Assembly: GCA_021234155.1 (NCBI GenBank)
Contig: JAJEKV010000062.1
Coordinates: forward strand, 3,445,305 to 3,509,304
Origin: Isoetes taiwanensis
Lineage: Eukaryota; Streptophyta; Lycopodiopsida; Isoetales; Isoetaceae
Length of the DNA stretch: 64,000 bases
Reading direction: 5' to 3'
Both the position numbers and the translations under genes were made by a program. Below the pieces are notes generated by a model that saw nothing but the letters and a program-made list of their open reading frames with translations, did not search any database and was not told where the DNA came from. Of the stretch, positions 9,936-21,649 are shown piece after piece. Position 1 is the stretch's first letter. Each line of letters starts with the position of its first letter.

Positions 9936-11500
9936 GATTTTGGCCGAAGGTTGGGTTGGGCGATTGCTTTTTTTTTTTTCTAAGTGGGTTTTATTCCAAT
10001 GGTTCAATTTTGGCTATTTTCTTAGTTTCCTTCCTATGATCTCGCGGGACAGGGGCCGGATTCATGGATCTGGAAGTGGCTGCAGCAGAGTTGCCGGAGT
10101 TGGCTGGGTTGCTTCTAGTTTTGTGCAGGGCTCCATATGCTTTACAGGGCATCTGATTTACGGTTGCATCTGGGTCTTGCATTGAAAAGCAGTTGTTTCC
10201 TTTTTTATGAGGGCCGATTCATGCATCTGCCCTCATTTGCAAATCTTGGGCTGCACAGTCCGAAGCTTCAGGCTGCTCGGAGTTCTGATCATATCCGAGA
10301 GCAGATCCGGACGATCTTCGCAGCAAAGCGACGCCCTTGTCTTCCTCGCTTGACGATCTTCTGCTATCTCTGCAGAGTTGCCTCTTTAGCAATCTTCCGA
10401 AGCTATCTTCGGACTGTGCTTGGCGATCTTCTGCTTAGCAGCGATGCCGCTTGCCTCTTTAGCTCTTTTTGGCTCTGCTAGCAGCGATGCCTGCCTGTTT
10501 GCCCTCACCGGAGCTTATCAGGTTCAGGCTTGAACGAACCACCGAAATGCGCATGTATTTGCACATTTTGGTGTATCCAATGTTTATACGTCATAATTCA
10601 ATGGTTTAACAATGTTTCAAACTTAAAAAAAATACAAAAAGGTTACACTTAGCGATAAGGTTACACTTAGCGATAAGATTCAGGTTTGAATAGTTAATTT
10701 GGCAACTTTTGGCTTTACCCTTTCTAGGCTAATGTTCAAATGGTTTTGCTACAGGTAACCGAGTCTATCCTTCCATTCCATACAAGGATATGCCTGCTAC
10801 TTTTTGGTGCTCTCTAAACTTTACTGAAGTTCTAAATCAGCATAATAAGACTTGGTATACCTCAATGTTTTAAGACAGCGTATTGCCGAAAAATGCTATA
10901 TTTCTGTTTTAACTACCAGCATATGAGATTTTGTGCTTTGTTGCTCAAGGATGTTGTTTATGTTTTGACTACTAGATTTGTTGTGCGTTAAGGACCTAAA
11001 CTATTACACCTATTAAGGATTTGGATGACTATGGTATTTCTAAAGACTGATGACAAAATTATTTGTAGCGCCTTAAATGGCTTTAACTCTGTTAGTTATG
11101 TGATGCCATGGGATTTCATAGCTAAAGGAAAAAATTAATAGAATCATATTACATGCTTTTGTTTTTTGATATTATTGTATCTTATTCATTTCTATTCTTC
11201 TCAAAAAGAATCTAATTTGGTGTTTAATGAGATTATTTCAAAATGAACAAAGTTGTTCAAATGAAGTGACTTATATTATTTTCTAAGAACATCCATATCA
11301 GGGGCTAGATGTAGATTGCACTTGTCTATTTCTAATTTTTTCAAATGGAACTATAAGGCCTAAGACTGTTGTTTCCTATGGTCTTAATAGACTCAAAGAG
11401 TTTTTTTTTTAATAAGCATTTGGATGCAGATAATCAACATGGATAGGAACGCAGGCAAAGCCATTTGGAGAGCAAGATACAAGGATAACAAATAAGATAC
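9936..11500. other. Non-coding stretch
   Basis: No supported gene. Between 10300 and 10490 an imperfect phrase, GCGATCTTCTGCT, recurs with GCAGCGATGCC, suggesting old local duplication. The remainder is AT-rich and featureless to the eye. Confidence 0.4.
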
Positions 11501-12150
11501 TCTAATTCTAGAATGGGACTCGCATGAAACCAACAAACCGAACTTGCTTCTCATTCATCTCAGCAGATTTTCTACAATGGTGGATAGTGGGTAGCCGCAC
11601 ACATGCGAACTACCCATAAAAAATAAAGGGAAAATCCAATTATATCATTTGGACCCCAACAAAATACAATGCTAATAGAGACTGGGCTAGTGTACCTGCC
11701 GAAAGCTTATCACCGGGATTAAAAAACCCCGCCCTTTCGGGTTTTCGAGGAAAAACCCTAGTGATAAGCCTTCGGCAAGGGGCTTGGACAAACGTAAGGC
11801 ATAAAAATCGCTCCCAAAACCCACGAATGGAAAAGTCGAAACAGATGCCGCTCGCTAACCTGTACCTGCACATCACCAACAAAACAACAAGACAAAACAA
11901 ACCTCACAGAGTGGAGGGGCTGATTACGCGCGTGCCACGCGATAAAAATACAATAACAAAGAAGGGGGGGAGGGTGGGTTCAAAGAGAATAAGGTACTGC
12001 TGAGAGAGAAGAGGAAGCGCCGATGAGAAGTCGAAGCAGAAACGCGCCTAAAATAGCGAACTCCCAAATAGAACGGGCATGCGCCGCCCCCATGCATGCA
12101 AAACATGCATGCTCGTCCCATTCTAGAATGGCGATCCGATGTCTCGGATC
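11500..12150 (-). repeat. Dispersed repeat, copy 1 (minus orientation)
   Basis: In reverse complement this block follows the same order as 46720-47400: GACGAGCATGCATG, CATCGGCGCTT-CTC, TCGCGTGGCACGCG, AGCCCCTC, GATGTGCAGGT, the hairpin below, GGTACACTAGCC, and CCATTGTAGAAAA-CTGCTGAGATGAATGA. No ORF is shared. The two copies lie 35 kb apart in opposite orientation. It may be a solo LTR or another non-autonomous element; TG...CA ends were not established. Confidence 0.65.
11697..11777. other. Long stem-loop inside the dispersed repeat
   Basis: Arm TGCCGAAAGCTTATCAC (11697-11713) pairs with GTGATAAGCCTTCGGCA (11761-11777), 16 of 17 positions. Inside, AAAACCC pairs with GGGTTTT. The second copy near 47168-47256 keeps the stem with different bases (TTATCG against CGATAA). 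Confidence 0.7.
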
Positions 12151-13790
12151 GATGGGATCAGTGGAATTTAGGGCACATGGTTAACATATTATGGACTTGC
12201 AGAAAATCATGTTATAGAATAATATATTAATTATAGAAGATATGGATGCAGATAACCCAAGGCATATGGCATGTTCTTAAGGGCAAGTATAAGGTGGCCA
12301 TCTAGTACGAAATTAAGGATAATATGATAAATAATAGATTGAGATGAGCCATGGTGGAAACATATTTTATGAAGAAAATAAGATACTACTAATCATTAAC
12401 AAGAATGGTTTTGATAAAATACAGATATGGCGGACAAAAGAAGATTCGAATATACAGAAAACTGAATCTGACCCTCGAAATCATTGTTACAATTGGAGGA
12501 TGGGTAGGCATGGGTCGTACCAAACTAGACAGTCGGATATGGCATGGAAATAGATATGACGATGCACACCCGTAGTACTGTCGGTAGCAAGGACATGACT
12601 TCTGCTTTTTAGGGTTTATAGGAAATGCTTATATAGACATAAATGCATTGCTCAAACAAAAGAACAGAGCTATTCCATGCTGGATCATACGACCCCTAAT
12701 ATAGGCAGAAAGAAAGGGGATCTTAATATGGCTACAAGATAGAGGATTGTTGAGGAAAAGTAGAAGTTAGGCAATAAAAAGATATAACCATCATTCAATT
12801 AAATTGGGATTATGTCTATTCCAAAATCGCGCCGTATAAGCATTGTATTGACCATTATATTGAATTAACCACACTTTTGCACTGTGTTCATTTTCGGGCT
12901 AGGAAGATGCATTTTATGTTAAAATGCAAAGGCATTCAAATATTCGATGCAAATGACCCATATTATGACAGAATGTTGGCAATAGAAAAAGCAGGAAATT
13001 GCTTATTAATTCGCACATTCACGGACGACAACGAAATCTAAACATTGAAATTGTAATGCTTTACGAATAAATAACGCAAGCAAGTTGCTACAAAGCGAGA
13101 TTTTTTTAGGGTTCAAATCGAAGGTGGCGCGATTTGCTTGGCATAAATAACGCATTATAATAGAACATAATCTTAAAAACTAATCCGATTCATCGCCGCC
13201 AGCGCCGCAGCGTCCCGAGATCCCGGCCGATCATGAACAAACCATGCTCGATTCCATATAAGATGGATTACAACATCAAAGGGATCAGGATAGAAGCGGA
13301 CGGGATTCATAGCAACGACATCAAGCCAGTCCTGAAGTTCTATTTCTAGCTCGCGGCACCTGCAGAGGTCCGCATGGTTCATCTTGCAGGTAATAGAATG
13401 TGCCATAATAACAAGCAGAAGGCAGAGACCGAAGCCGATGGTTTGCCAATTTCATGCATGCCTATTTATACACACCTAAATTATTGACAGTAGATACATA
13501 CAAATTATTGCAAGTATAGCAAACCATACACATAATATAAAAAACAATACGCATTATGTAACCAATAATGCTGATATATAAGAACACAATATATATTCAA
13601 AACCTTTTCGTAAAGTATATTTCATATTCAAAACTTTTTGGAAAGTGTATTTCCCGTGATACATATATAAAAAAAAGTTCCCTTTCTAGAACGATCTTCT
13701 CTAGGTCCCCCGCCAATTTCCCTGTCCGATTAATGGGTATAGTGTTTGTATCTCTTCTAATCGCTTTTCCCCTGAAGCTATTTCGCGGCA
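12151..13790. other. Non-coding or unassigned
   Basis: No recognised gene. A minus-strand frame at 13173-13406 (77 codons) has no family match by eye. It may be a downstream exon of the decayed gene that ends near 13800, but no splice signal was found to support that. Confidence 0.3.
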
Positions 13791-13799
13791 AGATACCGA

Positions 13800-14300
13800 C
13801 AAAACGAAGCAGAAGTCATCTTTTGTCAAAATCTTCGGGATGATAGGATGGTGGATTTAGTGATCGTGGACTGATTGAAGCAACACTTCAAAGCGCCATC
13901 ATCAACTATAATGATGTCTTCCTTCTCCGAACGCCCAAGTCATCCATCATGTCGCCAAGCATTTCACAAATATTTTTTTACCCGTAGGATCCTTCGGGTT
14001 ATTGAATGACTTACATTTGCTCGATCCCAAACAGATGCCCAATCTCTATGTAACTCGGGAACTACTCTCAAAACTTCCTCAGATATTTCTATTCTCCATC
14101 GACGACCAAATTGCAATAAACCAAATAAAGTGAAAGCTTGGTCTAACATCTCCTTCAGATACGGTGACGGATATGCCCATTTCAGATATGTCTCAAATGG
14201 TTTCGTGCATACCATGATAAAGGGAATTGTGCTTTAGGTAACGCTTTTGCGCAGCACTCCATTCAAATCGAACACCAGAATTTTGAGGAAACTAGATTAG
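13800..14300 (-). pseudogene. FCP1/NLI-interacting-factor-type phosphatase domain relic
   Basis: Minus-strand frames, read in order with small shifts, give KILVFDLNGVL (HAD motif I, with DLN for the usual DxD), then AIWSSMENRNI, SVWDRANC, IFVKCLAT and finally IIIVDDGALK with NPPSYHPEDFD. This is the order of the FCP1-like family, HAD-fold phosphatases that act on serine phosphates such as those of RNA polymerase II. The second Asp of motif I is Asn here, as seen in some plant members, so activity is doubtful. Frameshifts separate motif I from the middle and the middle from the VDD motif. It probably forms the 3' part of the minus-strand gene that begins at 18487. Confidence 0.6.
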
Positions 14301-15930
14301 GTCTCAGAATAATAAAGCACACACTTGTGCCCGGCGCGATTTTCAATTCTCGTTTGAATAATTGAAATCGCTACCGGCGCGCATTTTCAATTTGGTTTGA
14401 AGAATTGAAATCGCTACCGGGCGCGATTTTCATTTCGCTTGATTAACATACCTTTTCGTTCCTCGCTCAACATCCGCAATGATGAGCTTATTCTCGGCCG
14501 TCTTCGGATTCCGCCGGTGTCGACCACATCACTTAGTGTTTGAACTATGGTTGATACTTCATTACTCTTTATGCTAACCCGACTCGAAGCTTTCGGAATC
14601 CATCAGATCATCTAGGATTTTGTCTTCTTCGCTTATGCTACCTACATCCACTTCCGCCGATTTTTCAATGTGATTGGAATGAAAGGCACGCCTCTACCGC
14701 ATAGTTAAGCCGCCGCTTGTCGATATTCTTCTTTATGCCCTCTAGATGCTTTCTCATTTCTTCCCGGCTCTGCTGACCCGGTCTGCGCGGTAATGGGACT
14801 TAGAGCTGGAAGCTTTATTTTTTGCACTACCTAACGGACCCCTAGGTGCCACCTCTAGCACTTTCGAAAAAATATCAAAGGAAGTCCTTGGCTTGACCAT
14901 CGAGACCACACTTTGGCATTTCCTAGCTAGCTTCAGAGCTTCCCACCGACATAACCTTCAACATGAAACTCCCAACACGTAGACTCTAAAGGGCGAAGTC
15001 TTCAATCGAAAACTCGAAGGGCCAAAGAAAACCCGTACTTATTCAGCCTCCCTTATCGCCGTCAAGTAGCTCATACTTGATTGGTGAATTAAGGGCGATT
15101 GGTCGACCTGCTTTTCTTTTTCCTCTTCCTCTTCGATCCTCTTCAAAGTCCACATCGCATAGTCTCCTTCCCTTTGTCTTGACATTGGATTCGACATAAA
15201 AATATTTTTCAATAGGGGTTCATCTAGCCGATAGCACCGCCAAGCAATCTTCTCACCTTCCGGTTTCCCCCTTGAGTCTTTCATATTCTTTATCATCCAT
15301 AATGGCTATCATAAGGACTAGCACATGTGAGATCTTACTTTCGGCAATTAAACTCACTATCTTTGTTTTCATCTATCATTCCGCTTGCCTCATCACTTTA
15401 ATGCATTCGACATCATTTGCAGCAGCTAGTGCATATGCGTAGGACATGTCGGAGTGGCAAACTGTCACGATAGTATAATGCATCTCAGTCGTCAAACCAC
15501 CGCATGTGTTGAAGAAGGTGCTGTAATCATCTGTCCATCTCGTGCCCACGGCTATCAAGAACAAATAGAGTGATGTCGGTTGGCCCTTCACCCACCCTCC
15601 GGCATGGCACATTTATAACCGTGGACACCTTATAGAAAAAAAGGAGACTCGTTTCTGCCGTCTTCTTCACCAAAGCAACTTTTCTTTTTAGGTCGACGCA
15701 ACTTTCGTCGTGAATCCTTAAGAGTTGCCACATTCTTCGCCTTTTTCTGCTTCACAAAATCTTTTGACCAGAATACATATTTCTTAATGTCATCATTAGA
15801 TACGTTGTACTTTTGCATTAAGCCTATCTCTCGATAACATCATGTCTCCCCGAGAGCCTTTTGCGGTTCTTCGCCCAATGCCTTTTTTCAGACTTTCATA
15901 TTTTTATCGATTCGCATGCATCTTCAAAAG
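14301..15930 (-). pseudogene. Broken middle part of the minus-strand multi-exon gene
   Basis: Several minus-strand frames of 60-85 codons (15039-15296, 15376-15612, 15527-15733, 15630-15818) follow one another with stops between them. They are rich in Lys, Arg and Glu (for example KSCFGEEDGRNE) and match no family that I recognise. The 14330-14430 part contains three of the GCGC palindromes. This part is likely introns plus decayed exons. Confidence 0.35.
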
Positions 15931-16404
15931 ATGTCAAGTGCTTTGTCGCAGACGTTTTTTGTAGATAACTTCCTTTTTCTCGATGCAACTATCTAGAATA
16001 GAGATTAATTCTGCCAGATCATCCAATCCTTGTGCCTTTCTCATTTTTGTGATATGTATATCAAAAATAGACGTTATCTTGAGGGAAACCCGCCATAACG
16101 AATCGGCAACTTCTTTTCCGAATAGGCGTCCCAAAATTCGTTCCACTTTTCCCATACCTGGTCAGAAGAAAAAACAATCTTGCAGGCATCCTTTGGCACC
16201 GTTTGCTCTTCTGTGCCAGCTTGTGCATCCCCTTTTTTCTTCTTTGATCTAGTGCCCTTGGTCTTGTCCTGTATTATGGTTTGGCACAGTGTCCTTTCTA
16301 GTAATTTGAATTCGGCACTCTTAGATTGCCCTTGTCTGGTCGGCATTGGTTTTCCATATTCGATCCATTGGTTACGAGCGTGCCGCAACTGCTCCACATA
16401 CGGA
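15931..16404 (-). pseudogene. Exon-like segment of unidentified gene
   Basis: A splice acceptor TTTTGCAG ends at 16405 on the minus strand, and the frame then reads EQLRHARNQWIEYGKPM, a Lys-rich run KGTRSKKKKGDAQ, and QVWEKWNEFWDAYSEK. A one-base shift near 16080 leads to a second frame with KITSIFDIHITKMRKAQGL and DLAELISILDSCIEKKE. No domain is recognised. Intron 16405-16761 upstream holds seven GCGC palindromes. Confidence 0.45.
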
Positions 16405-16761
16405 CTGCAAAATATGGGCCGTTAGATAAAAAAAATAGACAGGCCGTGAAAGTAACAATATAAAAGCGCCAGCGGGCGTTTCGCATCCGACGGATTTACA
16501 AAGAACGGCGCCGGGCGCGATTTCTTCACGATGAAGAATTCGCGCCAGGCGCGTTTCTTGTAAATCCATCACAATAACAACATAAAAAGCTGGCGCCCGG
16601 TAGCGTTTTAATAATCACGTATTTAAAAACGCACCTGGGCGCCATCTCTTCATGTATGCCATATGAAGAAATCGGCGCCCGGGCTTTTTGTAAAATACGC
16701 GGATTAGATTAAAACGCCACCGGGCGCATTTTGGAACGCTATGTGTGGGAAAATAAAATAC

Positions 16762-17260
16762 CTTTTGTATAGGAATGTCTTTTCCCATGTCATTCAAGAT
16801 GGCCGATTTCGCTAATTTCGGCTGGCCGTTGTTGAGCCACCGAGGAACCAGGCAATTTCGACCAATACAGTCTATATAGAATAACCGATTTCCGTTTTTG
16901 TGCTTGATCGATCAAAACCTTCAGCCTCCAATCGAATCGCTGGCCATCTATTATCATGAAGTGAATATCGAGGTTGCCAATTAAATCTTCAAGTTTATTC
17001 CATATCAACACCTTCTTCGTCTTCATATCAAAAGGCACCACATCGGCCGACATTGGCACTCGGCCCCGGTTTTCTATCATCTTTGTTGACTATTTCCATT
17101 GCGGCCGCTTGTCGTGATCTTCGCCGACAAACATAGCCGCCGTGGACCAAAAGCCCTGTCGACATGGATAGGATCGCGGAAGCTAAGGCCCGTGGATACT
17201 TGTCGCATATTTTTGAGTTTGCTCATGGCCTCTAACTGTCTCGCCTTTGTCATCATCACT
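16762..17260 (-). pseudogene. Exon-like segments of unidentified gene
   Basis: A frame from 17080 reads PMSADVVPFDMKTKKVLIW, then LEDLIGNLDIHFMIIDGQRF. After a small shift near 16880 it gives VPRWLNNGQPKLAKSAIL and DMGKDIPIQK, ending at a splice donor (AAG/GTATTT) at 16762/16761. A preceding frame at 17077-17259 is rich in basic residues. The function is unknown. Confidence 0.45.
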
Positions 17261-17559
17261 AGTCATATCCGTAATGCCTAGAACGCCCGGTGTTTCCCGG
17301 CTCTAGAACTTGCATCTTCCTTCTCTTTTAAAGCTTGTAGGTACGTGACTAGTCGACGGACTTTATCTTGATTGCTCTCCTCACACGGAGAGACCTTCAC
17401 ATATTGTTTTGGTGTCAATAGATCACCACCGACCAACCAAATTTGAAGAGGTTATCTTCGCCTCATCCGTTCTTAGGGCGATCTCCTTAAAGGGCGGCAT
17501 CGCAATAATTTAACTTCTTCAATACTTTTTTTTTTTTTCGACCGCTTCAAGTAATAACG

Positions 17560-17882
17560 GAACAAGTAAGAATCGCCCCGTTCTTCAGATGTGATCGTAA
17601 TACCTTGTTTCTTCATTTGATCTGTTTCCTTAACTCTAGACATGAAAATCGATCCGTCTTTCCGCTAGTCTTGAAGATCTCCACATACCATTCAAAGCCC
17701 TCGGTAGATCTTCTTCGACATGGAGGCTCTACCCGAGCCTTCATTATTCCTGGTCAGATCGCCAATGGTCACAACGTGTGCCAAACGCAAGAATCGATAC
17801 ATCTTCATCCGTTTTGGTTTTTTTGCGGCAGATGTCCTCGACCGCGCAAGCAGCTTTTTTCTTTTCACAATTTTAGAAGATC
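17560..17882 (-). pseudogene. Second exon of the minus-strand gene, basic NLS-rich
   Basis: It follows a splice acceptor ACTTTCAG ending at 17883. The frame begins GSSKIVKRKKLLARSRTS and AAKKPKRMKM, two nuclear-localisation-like clusters. After one shift it gives WYVEIFKTSGKTDRFSC, a pattern loosely like the start of a plant methyl-CpG-binding (TAM/MBD) domain, and then YLFRYYLKRSKKKK. The MBD resemblance is weak and only suggestive. Confidence 0.4.
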
Positions 17883-18366
17883 CTGAAAGTTACAATCATG
17901 TGGTGAGTAATGAAATCGCGCCAAAAACATAAATTGTACACAGGAAAAGTAGCAGAGACAACAAAAAACAATCATCTCTACATTATAAATCGCGCCGAGC
18001 GCGTTTTTAAGAGGGGCCCTACAGACACTTCTCTTTTATAAGAGACATACTAGGCTACAAAAAAGACTTGTCAAAAGAACTGGAGAATACAGAACAAAAG
18101 TATAAACAAACAAGTCTGCAAGAAACTATAATTAAACGGTCTACATTATACAAAATGGAGAATACAAAACAAAAAACACAGAGTACAGGAGAAGATTATA
18201 ACAAAAAACACACAAAACAAGGTAGTAAAAGCAGTAGAAATGACACAGAAACAATATAAAAGGTAGAAAATACACAGAGACACGCATACACAGAAAATAC
18301 ATCCTAAAAACCTAACAAAAAAAGGGACACAGAAATCAATTACAAAACAAAAAACAGATCAATTAC

Positions 18367-18487
18367 CTGAGGCGCTTGTTGGATTTGTGCTTTCGCTTGT
18401 TCAGAAACCTCCGTGCCCGGATTTGTGCTTTGGCTGTCGCCCACCTCTACCAGCGCCTCGGCCGCGCCCAGATCCTCTAGACGCCAT
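18367..18487 (-). CDS. First exon, Arg/Gly-rich N-terminus
   Basis: The start ATG (complement of 18485-18487) opens MASRGSGRGRGAGRGGRQPK, an RGG-like tail, and the exon ends at a consensus donor CTCAG/GTAATT at 18367/18366. The frame has a stop in its last third unless one base is shifted, after which it reads EVSEQAKAQIQQAPQ. A TATA-like ACATATAAG lies about 50 bases upstream. This looks like the 5' end of the minus-strand gene with the FCP1-type domain, but joining them is inference. Confidence 0.45.
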
Positions 18488-18532
18488 AGAACTGCAAGTG
18501 CGGATAGTATGAGACTGGGGTTTTGGTTTGAA

Positions 18533-18541
18533 CTTATATGT
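18533..18541 (-). promoter_or_regulatory. Putative TATA box for the RGG exon
   Basis: ACATATAAG on the minus strand, 46-54 bases upstream of the ATG at 18487. Spacing to the start codon is short but possible in plants. Confidence 0.35.
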
Positions 18542-18699
18542 ATGCGTTCATAATCTAGGCCGCCGATTTACAAACCGTAGAATTCAAATTCAAGCGTCCT
18601 TTTAAATTTATACATTTAATTAACCGTTTGTCCGGCCATTTACAAATTTAAATTGTGTTTTTCTTTTTAGTGCAATTTCAAGATAACAATTAATTATTA

Positions 18700-19583
18700 A
18701 TTTCAAGAAACGATATGTGGCAATCTACTATCACCTAATCGGCCACCTACTATCGAGCCCAAGATCATTCCTACTATCGAGTGCCCAAGAACAATCGACT
18801 ATCGAGCCCAAGATCCGTTCGATCGATCAAGATTCGTTCAATCCCATTCGATCGATCGAGCCTTCAATCCATTCGATCGAGCCGCCTTCAATTCCCATTC
18901 GATGTCGGGCCGAACTATGGTGAGTGTGATTCCATTCAATGCATTCTCTTGTTCTCTATTTTTCGTCCCTCTATTTTTACAATCCATTCGGTTCTTTATC
19001 GCTAATGGGGAGAAGAATGCTATATTTTAACAAAGAAACTTGAAGCCGAGTAGGCTCATGTAAAATCGAAGATCTGAATCCAAGTTCTATGTGTCATGGT
19101 GTTCCTCTTGGAAACTTTTTTTAAGATTTCCATTATAAACCTGCAATTATGAAGATGAGGCTCTTCCAAGAAGACATCCCGGTGCATATACGGCTTGGTG
19201 AAAGTGTGGGCACATTTGTAGCATGGCCAAAAGAACGTCGAAAAAAGGTATGTATATTTGGATATTCAAAAAGAATGAATATATCATAACATCTGCGTGA
19301 TGTTGTGAATTTTGAATTCTGCGGATGTTCTTTAGCCAAATATATCATCCCCATGAAACTACACATTAATGAAAATATGTAGTTTCTTGGGGTTGGTCAT
19401 AATCGGGTGGAGGGCATCAAAAGGATTCAATGTTTTCGACATTGCATAAAAAACATAATAAACTAATGACAGAAAAGTATAGTGCAAAATTGCGCCAGGC
19501 GCGAGTTTGTATTCATATTCCAAAAAAGTGTATGTACATTTCTTCTTCTACAAAAATGCGCCAGGCGCGAATTCTTTCTATCT
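18700..19583. other. GATCGA-rich repeats and a possible plus-strand exon
   Basis: From 18760 to 18905 the phrases TCGATCGAG, CCATTCGAT and CTATCGAGCCCAAGAT recur. A plus-strand frame ending at 19247 reads IPVHIRLGESVGTFVAWPK and then RRKK before a donor-like AAG/GTATGT. The VGTFVAWP segment resembles a motif near the end of CACTA (TNP2-type) transposase genes, but the piece is too short for a call. Two GCGC palindromes lie at 19491 and 19558. Confidence 0.3.
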
Positions 19584-20212
19584 CTACAATCTGTCACATA
19601 GGCCCACTTCATCGGCCCAATACCGCAAAAAGTCCCACCTGTACCACTGTGATATGACAGGATCCTCATCTTCCCTGCGAATGTCGAGTCTCCAAACCAG
19701 AGTGTTGTATCGATCCTTGATACTATAAATCAAATCCTCGTACTTATTTGTTGGCATGAGCCTTACTAAGAGCATGAGGAGCCGCATATGTCCATGCGAT
19801 GGAAGTGTTCCCATGGCCCCATGGTTCGAAAATAGGGGAGTTCCTCCCCTAAAAATCCGCCCACTTGTGTTAAATTCCGATTCTCTTGAAAATTTTCCGG
19901 CAATATTCCGGCAAAAATTAACAAATTTTCGGCAAAATACACTAAAAACTACACTAACATATATTTTTTCCGGTAGCCTCAAATAGCTAACGGCATTTTT
20001 ACTGGTTAGACTCATTGCTATTTTCGAGCCCTGCATGGCCCCTGATACAGACTGTCTAATGGAATCTCCAACTCTCTTTGAACGTTTTGAACATCACAAT
20101 CAAGTAATATCTTGTACAGGGTCCAGAGTTGATGGTCGTCCAGGGGAAGTGTATTTGAACTAGAACCATCCAGTGTAGGATCAGCCAGTGTCCATGCATA
20201 AGGAAAATCCAT
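19584..20212 (-). pseudogene. Unidentified coding relic split by a hAT-type MITE
   Basis: On the minus strand a frame runs from MDFPYAWTLADPTLDG near 20212 to EIPLDSLYQG at the insertion. Coding resumes after the insertion as MRLLMLLVRLMPTNKYEDL, RLDIRREDEDPVISQWYRW and FLRYWADEVGL, with one further shift. Removing the 214-bp insert and one target-duplication copy brings the coding parts together, so the element landed in an exon. No protein family is recognised. Confidence 0.5.
19820..20033. mobile_element. hAT-type MITE (214 bp) with 8-bp target duplication
   Basis: The left end reads CATGGTTCGAAAATAG and the reverse complement of the right end reads CAGGGCTCGAAAATAG, 14 of 16 identical and with the CAGGG start common in hAT transposons. 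CATGGCCC flanks it on both sides (19812-19819 and 20034-20041), an 8-bp duplication as hAT transposases produce. The interior is AT-rich and non-coding. Confidence 0.8.
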
Positions 20213-20579
20213 GGCACTAGAACGAGAGAAATTAAGTAATTAGCAAATGATATATATTTCTCTCCCCAGTAGAAGGATTCTGAACATACATAATTCAAAA
20301 CGCGCCAGGCGCGTTTGCTTTGTTTTTTTCACAGATCTATTTCACACGCGCCTGGCGCGATTTGTATAGAACCGTATGAAATAGAAAAGCCAAACTAAAA
20401 GCAGCGCCGGGCGCTTTGATTAACCTAGTGGAAAATTGGAAACAAAAATAGAAATCGCCAAGCGATTTCTCCCATTCTAACATATTATTCTAACGAATGC
20501 ATAATGAGAATACATTATTTTAGTTCAATATTTAGTTCATTGTTTTAGTTCATTATTTAGAAGATGATAGAGGAAGAGC

Positions 20580-20915
20580 TAGTGAAATAGAATAAGAGCG
20601 CATCTGAAAAATCATATAAGCAAGATCATAGAGCGGATAGATCATAGATCATAGAGCAGATAGATCATAGATCATAGAGCAGATAGATCATAGATCATAG
20701 AGCAGATAGATCATAGAGCAGATAGATCATAGATCATAGATCATAGATCATAGAGCAAGATCATAGAGCAGATAGATCATAGATCATAGATCATTATTTA
20801 CTTCATTATTTTAGATCATTAATTAGAACAGATAGAGGAAGAGCTAGTGAAATAGAATAAGAGCAGATCATATAGGCAAGATCACAGAACAAGATCATAG
20901 AGCAGGATCTATATA
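20580..20915. repeat. Minisatellite of GATCATAGAGCAGATA units
   Basis: The units AGATCATAG and AGCAGATAG alternate more than a dozen times. The phrase GATAGAGGAAGAGCTAGTGAA occurs on both sides (about 20560 and 20830), so the array interrupts or lies within a larger duplication. Confidence 0.75.
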
Positions 20916-21039
20916 TGAAGGTGGTAGGGCAATTTAGGACACATGCATGTAAAAGTAAATAACATGCTTTATGTAAAATACCTACTTTATGTAAAATATG
21001 TGAAATACTAACCTATTTCTCGTTTCAGACCGAGAATTG

Positions 21040-21600
21040 AGCCTTTGCCTTCGAAAAAAACCAAAAGATCGAAAACCAAAGTTGATTTGATTCGAGAAGC
21101 CGAGAAGCCGAGAAGCTTTAACACAAAAAACCAAAGTTATTCAAAGTCAGAGAGATTGTAGAGAGCCGAAAAACCAAAAAAGCCAAAAAAGCCTACAAAC
21201 CTTTGAGCCGAAAACACCTTTGAGCCGAAAACCCTAAAGCAGATGATTGTAGAAGCCGAAAAACTCGAAAAGCCGAAGTTTAAAGCATATAGAAGCCGGT
21301 TTAAAGCGATAGAAGTTTAAAATAAGAACACAATACAGATAGAAGCCGAGAAGCAGATAGAATTCGGGATTGAAGCAGATTGAAGCGCCTAGATAGCCAG
21401 ATTGAAGCAGATAGATAGCCAGAAAAGCAGATAGGTCGAAAGCAGATAGGTCGAAAGCGCAGTTCGAAAAGCATACCGAAGCGCAGCTCGAAGCGCAGCT
21501 AGTAAGAGAAGATCGAAAGAAAAGATCGAAAGCGCACAGAAGTTCGAAAGAGAGACAGAAAAGCTGGAAAAGTTCGAAAGGGATTGTAAACTAGAAATAA
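21040..21600. repeat. Purine-rich GAAGCCGA/GAAAAGC repeat tract
   Basis: The plus strand is dominated by A and G, with recurring AGAAGCCGA, AAACCAAAG, GAAGCAGATAG and CGAAAGCGCAG. No ORF with codon structure beyond the repeat is seen. Confidence 0.6.
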
Positions 21601-21649
21601 TAACTGCTTTAAAAAATTCGTACCGCGCCATAATAACTGCCGCGAAAAT

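Noticed and set aside
13174-13406. Terminal exon of the FCP1-type gene
   Set aside because: No splice acceptor could be placed, and the translated piece does not resemble the end of FCP1-like proteins.
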